Origin: an uncultured Pedosphaera sp. | GTDB lineage: Bacteria; Verrucomicrobiota; Verrucomicrobiia; Limisphaerales; Pedosphaeraceae | Assembly (NCBI GenBank): GCA_903918755.1 | Contig: CAIXFN010000029.1 | Location: 1-39,642, forward strand | Direction: 5' to 3' | Length of the DNA stretch: 39,642 bases | Shown: piece by piece, positions 18,913 through 25,424 of the stretch | Layout: each line of letters begins with the position of its first letter | Position numbering within the stretch: the stretch's first letter is position 1 | Made by a program: the position numbers and the translations under genes | The notes under the pieces: generated by a model | What the model was told of the DNA's origin: nothing | The model's input: the letters and a program-made list of their open reading frames with translations, nothing else | Databases searched by the model: none

Positions 18913-19553
18913 TCGAATCCGCCACGGGCCTGATCATCCGCACCCGGCCGCTGACCGAGACGAGCCTCATCGTGCATTGGTTGACCCCGGAGTTCGGCCG
19001 CCTGGCCACCGTGGCCAAAGGCGCCCGCCGGCCAAAATCCCCGTTCGCCGGCAAGCTCGACCTTTTCTACGCCGCCAAACTCAGTTTTCAACGCAGTCGC
19101 CACTCCGATCTGCACAACCTGCGCGAAGTGGTCCTGCACGAACTGCACCCGGAATTGCGTCGTGACCTCAGTTACGTCCAGCAAGCCGCTTACGCCACCT
19201 CCCTCATTGAATTGACCACGGAGACGGAATTCCCGTTGCCGGAAATCCATGCCTTGCTCTGCGCGTTCCTCCCCCACCTGCCCGCCCAACCGCCCCTGCC
19301 CCATTCCGTCTTCGCCTTTGAGTTGAAACTCCTCCAGGAACTCGGACTGGAACCCGATCTCGAAGCCGGACCACTCCCGCCCGACCTCAAACAATTGCTC
19401 CGGGTCTTATTGACCTCCGATTGGCCGCTCCTCGCCCGCCTCAAACTCAGTCCGCCGCAAATCAACGGCCTCTCCGCCTACCTCCGCGGCTTCCTCGCCG
19501 AACACCTGGGCAAAGTCCCTGCGGGCCGCTCCGCTGCCTTGCGACTGGATTGA
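18909..19553 (+). CDS. recO: RecO DNA repair protein
   Basis: A protein of 214 residues beginning at the ATG that overlaps the DUF502 stop. The N-terminal OB-fold is recognisable in the segments TGLIIRTRPLTETSLIVHWL, TPEFGRLATVAKGARRPKS and KLDLFYAAKLSFQ. The helical C-terminal domain follows (FAFELKLLQELGLEPDLEAG). RecO loads RecA onto SSB-coated gaps together with RecR. The four-Cys zinc site found in some RecO proteins is absent, and the protein is slightly shorter than usual at the C-terminus. It is the last gene of the operon; the next gene follows after 41 bases. Confidence 0.9.
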   Translation: MIESATGLIIRTRPLTETSLIVHWLTPEFGRLATVAKGARRPKSPFAGKLDLFYAAKLSFQRSRHSDLHNLREVVLHELHPELRRDLSYVQQAAYATSLIELTTETEFPLPEIHALLCAFLPHLPAQPPLPHSVFAFELKLLQELGLEPDLEAGPLPPDLKQLLRVLLTSDWPLLARLKLSPPQINGLSAYLRGFLAEHLGKVPAGRSAALRLD

Positions 19554-19594
19554 CGAGGCTTGACCAACTCAAGCATGGAATTAACTTTGTTGTT

Positions 19595-19786
19595 ATGAAA
19601 GCGGTGAGCAAAAACCTATCAGTAAATCCAGAACTCCCTGAGTTCAGCCAAGCTGACACCCGGGTGCGAGCGCAAAACGCCGCAGATGTGGACTTTTTGA
19701 AAGAAGCGATCCGTGATGCGCCCGTCGGCGATCCGTCGGATGAAGAGATGGCCGACATTTACGCCAGCATCAAAGCGCGGCGATGA
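19595..19786 (+). CDS. 63-aa antitoxin-like orphan protein
   Basis: A short frame starting MKAVSKNLSVNPELPEFSQA and ending DEEMADIYASIKARR. It is acidic in the middle and basic at the end, with no membrane segment. Size, composition and the overlapping ATGA at its stop are like the antitoxin of a type II toxin-antitoxin pair. The overlapping downstream frame begins Met-Asn-Trp and stops at once (19783-19794). A start of MN-aromatic is common in PIN-type toxins, so the toxin may have been lost. This is inference only; I recognise no named family. It could also be a chance frame. Confidence 0.4.
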   Translation: MKAVSKNLSVNPELPEFSQADTRVRAQNAADVDFLKEAIRDAPVGDPSDEEMADIYASIKARR

Positions 19787-19823
19787 ATTGGTAACGAAAG
19801 TGGCGCTTTCAGCCGGAGCGTTT

Positions 19824-20171
19824 CTAATCGACCTTCTTCTTCGTCTTCCCCGCCTTCTTCTTCACCACCAGCGGCATCTCCGCCGCGGACACCCGGATAA
19901 GTTCCGTCATCCAATCCCGATCCTCCCACCGGTCGCCGGTGATCAGCAAACACGGCTTGGCTCCGGGATAGGGCGATCCCTCGGGCACCGCCCCGGCAAA
20001 TGCCCGCCCGGCCGTCGTGGGTTTCACAAATAATTGATCATCGCAGACCAAGGCGACCATGCGGTCGTTGCAGTAGATGCCATACTCCCCAAACATCTTC
20101 TTGGCGGACACCACGCCCGCCCCGCCGATCTGCTCGAGAATCAGGTCAACTGTACTCTGTCGTGACGCCAT
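19824..20171 (-). CDS. TfoX N-terminal domain protein
   Basis: A protein of 115 residues. The TfoX_N pattern is clear: SAKKMFGEYGIYCNDRMVAL, then VCDDQLFVKPT and a PYPGAKPCLLI segment, followed by a short helix DWMTELIRVSA. The C-terminus is Lys-rich (KKKAGKTKKK). The C-terminal domain of full-length TfoX/Sxy competence regulators is absent, so a competence role should not be assumed; stand-alone TfoX_N proteins are of unknown function. It begins 26 bases after ispG and is probably co-transcribed with it. Confidence 0.88.
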   Translation of the reverse strand: MASRQSTVDLILEQIGGAGVVSAKKMFGEYGIYCNDRMVALVCDDQLFVKPTTAGRAFAGAVPEGSPYPGAKPCLLITGDRWEDRDWMTELIRVSAAEMPLVVKKKAGKTKKKVD

Positions 20172-20197
20172 CTCGCCTCCTCCGGAAAGTCCCTTCG

Positions 20198-22006
20198 TCA
20201 GGCCGTCACCGGCTCCGGCTCCACCCACTTGCCATGCTCGCGGATGAGATCCACCAACCGGTCCACCGCCTCGACTTCGGGAATGTTGAACTTGATCGGC
20301 TGCTTGCCGACATAAAGGTTGATCTTGCCGGGGGCGCCGCCCACGTAACCAAAATCCGCGTCCGCCATCTCCCCCGGGCCGTTCACGATGCAACCCATGA
20401 TCGCAATCTTCACGCCCTTCAGATGGTCCGTCCGCGCCTTGATATTCGCGGTCACCGTCTGCAAGTTGAACAAAGTCCGCCCGCAGGAGGGACAAGCCAC
20501 GTAGTCGGTCTTGAATGATCGGCAACCCGCCGCCTGGAGAATGTTATACGCCAACCGGAGCGATTGGCCGCCACCCGCCTCACCGCGCACCAGGATGGCA
20601 TCCCCGATTCCGTCCGCCAGCAGCGAACCAATCACCACCGAGGCACGGAGCAATGCGACCGCGGGAGTGAACGGCACATCCGGGAAAACCAGGCAATCCT
20701 TCAACAAAATCGGATTCTTCCGTCCCAACCGGTGCAACCGCGCCGCCAGCAGCCGAAAGGCCGTGATCGTGGGCAATCCCAGACCGTCGGCGACAGTGAT
20801 CAATTGCGTATCACAATTGACCGTGAAATCTGCGGTGGGATCCACTTCGTACACGTTCAAATCCTCGTAAACTCCCTCGGGCTTGACGTCATCCCGCGGA
20901 CGCAGTTTCGGGGCCACTTTATCCCAGGTTCCTCTGGTCACCACCACGCGCACGGTTTGTTCGCCGCCGCATTTGATGCCGCCTTCCAACTCAATTTCCG
21001 GAGTGGATCGGCGCTCAAAATGAAAGGGATCAAACGGCCAGCCACTGAGTTCGCGCAAAAAGTCCCAGTCAGGGCGATCGGATTTCGTCGGCTCGGGGGA
21101 CAGCGTGAGCGAGGGAATCTGCGCCAGCAAATCGCGGCAAACCGCGATCTCATTCGGCGAGTCTTCCGTCAGGGAAACGCGGATGGTTTCGCCCAGCCCA
21201 TCGCAAAGCAAGGACCCAATTCCAATGGCGCTCTTGATCCGGCCATCCTCGCCTTCACCGGCTTCGGTCACGCCCAAATGCACGGGGTAATTCCAATCCG
21301 GCCCCAGTTCATCCAACCGCGCCACCAGCAGGCGATAGCACTCGATCATCACCTTGGGATTGCTCGACTTCATCGAGAACACAAAGTTGTGAAAATCATG
21401 CTGCCGGGCGATCCGGGCAAATTCCAACGCGCTTTCCACCATGCCCAGCGGGGTGTCCCCGAACCGGTTCATGATGCGGTCGCTCAGGGAACCGTGGTTC
21501 GTGCCGATCCGCATGGCCCGGCCCAATTCCTTGCACAGCTTCACCAACGGCGTGAACCGCTCCTCGATCCGCCCCAACTCGGCGAGATACTGGTCGTCCG
21601 TGTATTCCTTGATCGCAAATTTCTTGGAGTCCGCGTAATTGCCGGGATTCACCCGCACTTTTTCCACCCAGCGGGCCGCTTCCAGGGCTGCTTCGGGCTT
21701 GAAATGGATGTCCGCCACGATCGGCACCTGGCAACCCTGCGCGCGCAGTTCCCGGACAATGTTCTGGAGGTTGGCCGCGTCTTTCACGGTCGGGGCCGTG
21801 ATGCGCACCAACTGGCAACCCACCGCCACCAGTTCCAGCGTCTGGCGCACGGACGCCGCCGTGTCCATCGTGTCGCAGGTGATCATCGACTGCCGCACCA
21901 CCGGGTGGTCGCCGCCGATGACGACGCCACCGTGCGCGGGATCACCCACCACGACTTCGCGGGTCTGGCGGCGTTGGTACAAATAAGGGGAGGCGCAATA
22001 TCGCAT
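20198..22006 (-). CDS. ispG: IspG, HMBPP synthase (long, three-domain form)
   Basis: A protein of 602 residues. It makes 4-hydroxy-3-methylbutenyl diphosphate in the MEP isoprenoid pathway. The TIM-barrel part has VVIGGDHPVVRQSMITCDTM, VRITAPTVKDAANL, PIVADIHFKPEAALEA and KVRVNPGNYAD. A long middle insert (about residues 270-440) makes this the plant/Chlamydia/Bacteroidetes-type enzyme rather than the roughly 370-residue E. coli type. The cluster domain has Cys505-x2-Cys508 (CPSCGRTLF) and Cys539 in GCIVNGPGE, with Glu546 as the fourth ligand. The start at 22006 (MRYCASPYLYQRR) lies 4 bases after the rseP stop, so translation is coupled. Confidence 0.97.
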   Translation of the reverse strand: MRYCASPYLYQRRQTREVVVGDPAHGGVVIGGDHPVVRQSMITCDTMDTAASVRQTLELVAVGCQLVRITAPTVKDAANLQNIVRELRAQGCQVPIVADIHFKPEAALEAARWVEKVRVNPGNYADSKKFAIKEYTDDQYLAELGRIEERFTPLVKLCKELGRAMRIGTNHGSLSDRIMNRFGDTPLGMVESALEFARIARQHDFHNFVFSMKSSNPKVMIECYRLLVARLDELGPDWNYPVHLGVTEAGEGEDGRIKSAIGIGSLLCDGLGETIRVSLTEDSPNEIAVCRDLLAQIPSLTLSPEPTKSDRPDWDFLRELSGWPFDPFHFERRSTPEIELEGGIKCGGEQTVRVVVTRGTWDKVAPKLRPRDDVKPEGVYEDLNVYEVDPTADFTVNCDTQLITVADGLGLPTITAFRLLAARLHRLGRKNPILLKDCLVFPDVPFTPAVALLRASVVIGSLLADGIGDAILVRGEAGGGQSLRLAYNILQAAGCRSFKTDYVACPSCGRTLFNLQTVTANIKARTDHLKGVKIAIMGCIVNGPGEMADADFGYVGGAPGKINLYVGKQPIKFNIPEVEAVDRLVDLIREHGKWVEPEPVTA

Positions 22007-22010
22007 GGGA

Positions 22011-23435
22011 TTATTTCGTGGCGGCCGCCGGGGCAAATTCCATTTCGCCGCTCTTCCGTCCGCGCAGGTCCTGCACATCGTAAAACGCGATGTAAAGCAT
22101 GAAGGAAATCAAGGCCACCGCGCAACCGGTCTGCACGTAATTCAACAGCTTGGCGCTGATCGGCCGCCGGCGGATGGCTTCCACCACGGCCAGCGTGATG
22201 TGCCCGCCGTCCAACACCGGGAACGGCAACATGTTCAACACCGCCAGGTTCACATTCATCAGCACGCTGAACCACAGGGCCAGCCGCCAACCCTGCTCGT
22301 GCTGGAACAGCACATAATAAATGCTCAAAATCTTCACCGCGCCGCCCAGTTGCTGCACCTTCACATGGGAATGCCGGTCAAACAACGCCCCAAAAGTGCT
22401 GATCATGGCACTCACGCTCGAAGCCACCTGCTCCACCGGACCCGGATAGGAAATCGTCGTCTTGCCGCCGTCCGTCCATTCGATCCCGATCCGCGGCATT
22501 TTCTTCTCGTCCGGCGATTTCAGGGGGATCACCGGCTGCACGTTGAAGGTCAGCGTTTGTCCGTCCCGCAACACCTTCAAATTCAGCGGCTTGCCCTGGC
22601 TTTGGTCCAGCGCCTCGGCCATCTGGGTGTAATGGATGGGCTTGACGCCATTGACCTCCACCACTTCGTCCTTGGGCTTCATCCCCGCCAGCGCCGCCGG
22701 GCTGTTGCTGTACACGATGGCCACAATCGAGGATTGCGCGGGTTCGATCATGATTTGCCGCAATCCCTTGCGCTGCCAGGCCTTGGTCTTCTCCACCCGC
22801 GGCTCCACCGTCAGGGTCATCGGTTTGCCGTCGCGCTCAATCTCGATGGGAATCGTCGGCGCCACACTGCGCACCACCCGCCAGCTGATGCTGTCGCCCA
22901 TGCCGCCAAACTTGGAAACCGGTTGCCCGTCCACCGCCAGGACCTTGTCGCCCCGGCGCATCCCGGCCTTTTCCGCCGGACCATCCTTGTGGACCAACCC
23001 AATAACTGTGGAAGTCTCGCTCTCCGTCACCGGCCGGCCGACCTGCCAGACCACCACCGCAAAAGCCAACGCCAGGCCGAAGCTGAACAGCGGACCCGCA
23101 AACGCCACAATGATCTTGTCCAACGCCGAAATCGGCGGCAGCCCGGCATGCGAAGGATCCGGCTTGCCCTCGATCATTTCCATGGGCGCCATCTGCGGCA
23201 GCGAGACATAACCGCCCGCGGGGATCGTCCCCAAGGCATATTCCACCCCATTGATCTTGGTCTTCCAGATCGGCTTACCGAACCAAATCGCAAACCGGTC
23301 GATCTTCAGGCCGCGCCAGCGCGCCGCCAGGAAATGCCCCAGTTCATGGACAAAAATCAGGAGGTTGAAGAGGATCACCACCTCCAACATCACAAAAATC
23401 ACATTCAATACATGCATATAGACCAAACCATCCAA
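22011..23435 (-). CDS. rseP: RseP-type site-2 protease
   Basis: A protein of 474 residues from 23435; a second ATG at 23417 is also possible and neither has a clear ribosome site. The zinc motif HELGH (30-34) lies in the first membrane helix (LLIFVHELGHFLAARW), followed by GTIPAGGYV. The second catalytic part is in the late helix MNVNLAVLNMLPFPVLDGGH, where Asp is the third zinc ligand. Between them lie two PDZ domains (about 125-200, GPAEKAGMRRGDKVLAVDGQ; about 225-300, SPAALAGMKPKDEVVEVNG). It cleaves anti-sigma factors or signal-peptide remnants inside the inner membrane. It shares a transcript with ispG and follows dxr, a common arrangement of dxr and rseP. Confidence 0.96.
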   Translation of the reverse strand: MDGLVYMHVLNVIFVMLEVVILFNLLIFVHELGHFLAARWRGLKIDRFAIWFGKPIWKTKINGVEYALGTIPAGGYVSLPQMAPMEMIEGKPDPSHAGLPPISALDKIIVAFAGPLFSFGLALAFAVVVWQVGRPVTESETSTVIGLVHKDGPAEKAGMRRGDKVLAVDGQPVSKFGGMGDSISWRVVRSVAPTIPIEIERDGKPMTLTVEPRVEKTKAWQRKGLRQIMIEPAQSSIVAIVYSNSPAALAGMKPKDEVVEVNGVKPIHYTQMAEALDQSQGKPLNLKVLRDGQTLTFNVQPVIPLKSPDEKKMPRIGIEWTDGGKTTISYPGPVEQVASSVSAMISTFGALFDRHSHVKVQQLGGAVKILSIYYVLFQHEQGWRLALWFSVLMNVNLAVLNMLPFPVLDGGHITLAVVEAIRRRPISAKLLNYVQTGCAVALISFMLYIAFYDVQDLRGRKSGEMEFAPAAATK

Positions 23436-23440
23436 AAGCT

Positions 23441-23455
23441 GGCCGGTAACCGGCC
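23441..23455. promoter_or_regulatory. perfect palindrome at the start of the rseP transcript
   Basis: GGCCGGTAACCGGCC is a 7-bp perfect inverted repeat with a single central base. It lies between the rseP promoter and its start codon, roughly +3 to +17 of the predicted RNA. It could be a repressor site or a 5' hairpin protecting the message. Confidence 0.45.
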
Positions 23456-23463
23456 GTCACGCC

Positions 23464-23491
23464 AATATATCAGGCATCCCCCAACTGGCAA
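23464..23491 (-). promoter_or_regulatory. rseP-ispG promoter
   Basis: On the minus strand TTGCCA (23486-23491), 16 bases, then TATATT (23464-23469), a good -10. It lies in the 159-base gap between dxr and rseP, so rseP and ispG can be transcribed independently of dxr. Confidence 0.5.
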
Positions 23492-23594
23492 CCTCGCAAC
23501 TGCGACTGGGGGGTGCGGGCTAAATCTACCCTATCTGGAACATCTTGGGGTGGCGTTCCGGCCCCTGCTGAGGCACACCTTGCCCGCCTCTCGC

Positions 23595-24731
23595 TCACCG
23601 CGCCGCTTCCACCCGCGCCCAGGCGTCCGCCGCCAGCAGTTGCTCCAGGGTCGGATGCTCCACCACCCGGTGCCGTTCCATCGTCTGCCGCACCGTCTCC
23701 GTAATGCCCAAAAAGCTCAACCGTCGGTTCACGAAAGCATCGACCGCCATTTCGTTCGCCGCGTTCAAAACCGCCGGCAAGGTTCCGCCGATTTCTCCCG
23801 CCCGCCGCGCCAGGTCCAGCGCCGGGAAGCGGTCCACATCCGGCTCCTCAAAGGTCAGCGTGCCCAACTGTGCCAGGTTCGTCTGCACCCGCTCGCTCCC
23901 CACCCGTCGGGGATAGGTCAGCGCATACTGGATCGGCAGGCACATGTCCGGCGTGGACATCTGGGCGATCATTGAGCCATCTACAAATTCCACCATCGAA
24001 TGCACCACGCTCTGCGGATGCACCACCACCTTCACGCGCGCCATTTCAATATCGAACAGCCACCGCGCCTCGATCATTTCCAGCCCCTTGTTAAACAACG
24101 TGGCCGAATCGATCGTGATCTTCCGCCCCATCACCCACGACGGATGCTTCAAAGCCCGCTCTACCGTGATCTCGGCAAAATCCGCCTTGGGCGTCTTCCG
24201 GAACGGCCCACCGGACGCCGTCAGCCACAGATTCCGCACCGAATCCCCCGGCTTGCCGTCCAGACATTGAAAAATCGCCGAATGCTCGCTGTCCACCGCC
24301 AGCACCTGCACCCCGTACTTCCGGGCCTCGCTCATCACGATCTCGCCCGCCATCACCAGGATTTCCTTGGAGGCAATCGCGATATCCTTCCCCGCGCGGA
24401 TCGCCGCCAGCGCTGGGGCCAGTCCCGCCGTCCCGACGATCGCGATCAGCACAATATCCGCCGCCGGCAGGGTCGCCAGTTGGATCAATCCCTCCGCCCC
24501 GGAATAAACCTCCGCCACCCCGGCCAACGCCGTCCGGGCCTGCTGGGCCTTCGCTTCATCGACCAGGGAAACCGCCACCGGCCGGTGCTTCCAGGTTTGT
24601 TCCAGCAGCAGATCGAGGTTATTCCCCGCAGCGAGCGCGAGCAGCCGGATTTGGTCCGGCAGATCCTCCGCCACCTTGATCGTGCTCGTGCCAATCGATC
24701 CCGTGCTCCCCAAGACCACGACATTCTTCAT
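23595..24731 (-). CDS. dxr: Dxr, 1-deoxy-D-xylulose 5-phosphate reductoisomerase
   Basis: A protein of 378 residues from the ATG at 24731, which has GGGGAG 11 bases upstream; a GTG two codons earlier is less likely. It carries the NADPH-binding GSTGSIGTS (8-16). The conserved IASKEILVMAGEIV and LAVDSEHSAIFQCL hold the metal ligands. TASGGPFR, HPSWVMGRKITIDSATLFNKGLE and VVVHPQSVVHSMVEFVDGS follow in family order. It catalyses the first committed step of the MEP pathway, while ispG two genes on does a late step. The family length is about 390-400, so it is complete. Confidence 0.98.
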   Translation of the reverse strand: MKNVVVLGSTGSIGTSTIKVAEDLPDQIRLLALAAGNNLDLLLEQTWKHRPVAVSLVDEAKAQQARTALAGVAEVYSGAEGLIQLATLPAADIVLIAIVGTAGLAPALAAIRAGKDIAIASKEILVMAGEIVMSEARKYGVQVLAVDSEHSAIFQCLDGKPGDSVRNLWLTASGGPFRKTPKADFAEITVERALKHPSWVMGRKITIDSATLFNKGLEMIEARWLFDIEMARVKVVVHPQSVVHSMVEFVDGSMIAQMSTPDMCLPIQYALTYPRRVGSERVQTNLAQLGTLTFEEPDVDRFPALDLARRAGEIGGTLPAVLNAANEMAVDAFVNRRLSFLGITETVRQTMERHRVVEHPTLEQLLAADAWARVEAAR

Positions 24732-24837
24732 GCGCACCCGCGACTCCCCGCGCGCAAAAGCCAGTTGGCATCATTCATCATAAGCAGCATGTGCCGACCA
24801 AGCTAACCAGCCGGCCGCCCTGCCGCAATCTTGAAAG

Positions 24838-25275
24838 TCAGCCCTTCGCCGGCAACTTTTTCTTCTTGGTGGCTCCGTCCGCCTTTCGTTCCCGTCGCGC
24901 CGCCGCCAACTCCCGGTTCTCCCGCACCCGGGCCTGCACGATCTTCCCGACCAACCCGGCCGGCAGCGGATGCTCCAGGGTGAACTGCACCGTTCCTTTC
25001 CCCGTCTTGAACCCCGCGAGCTCGGTGACATATTCCGCCCGCACCGTTGGACTGCCTGGAAAAAAGCTGCAGTGTTTCGCAAAAGCGCCAAAAAACACCA
25101 ACGGCCCGTGATACCGGTAGGCTGGCATCCCATAACTGATGATTTCCTCAGCCTCCGGCGCCGCGGACCGGATGGTCTGGCGCAACTTCTCCAAAACCGT
25201 CCGGAACTCCTCCGGCACCTGGCTCAGATACTCATCGACCGCCCCCGCGGGAGCGCTTTGGGTGGATTTCTTCAT
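24838..25275 (-). CDS. DUF1801 (YdhG-like) protein
   Basis: A protein of 145 residues. The DUF1801 features are present: a helical start VDEYLSQVPEEFRTVLEKLR, then PEAEEIISYGMPAYRYHGPL, VFFGAFAKHCSFFPGS, and the strand GTVQFTLEHPLPAGLVGKIV. The tail is rich in Lys and Arg. Family members include the frataxin-like iron chaperone YdhG of Bacillus; whether this one binds iron is unknown. It has a possible promoter close to its start on the minus strand (TTGACT at 25307-25312 with a short spacer to TAATAG). It diverges from the hydrolase gene. Confidence 0.88.
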   Translation of the reverse strand: MKKSTQSAPAGAVDEYLSQVPEEFRTVLEKLRQTIRSAAPEAEEIISYGMPAYRYHGPLVFFGAFAKHCSFFPGSPTVRAEYVTELAGFKTGKGTVQFTLEHPLPAGLVGKIVQARVRENRELAAARRERKADGATKKKKLPAKG

Positions 25276-25342
25276 CCGGGCGACCCTATTACGAGACGGC
25301 CTTTTAAGTCAATTCCGTCTCCTGGCTTTGGGGATTCACCGC

Positions 25343-25371
25343 TTGACCCGCGTGCCCCAAACGAGTCTATT
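25343..25371 (+). promoter_or_regulatory. promoter of the secreted hydrolase gene
   Basis: TTGACC (25343-25348), 17 bases, then TCTATT (25366-25371; four of six match). The start would be near 25378, about 47 bases before the ATG at 25425. Confidence 0.45.
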
Positions 25372-25424
25372 CGGCATCGTTGCCAGCCGCCATGAACCAA
25401 TCGGATTCCCGGATCGCCCACCCC

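Noticed and set aside
19421-19594. N-terminal extension of the 63-aa protein
   Set aside because: It lies inside recO in another frame and has no start signal; the ATG at 19595 fits the intergenic position.
20564-22102. 512-aa plus-strand frame opposite ispG
   Set aside because: It is antisense to a clear ispG, with biased composition and no motif.
22005-23975. 656-aa plus-strand frame opposite rseP and the end of dxr
   Set aside because: Same reason: a shadow of two real genes rich in His, Arg and Gln.
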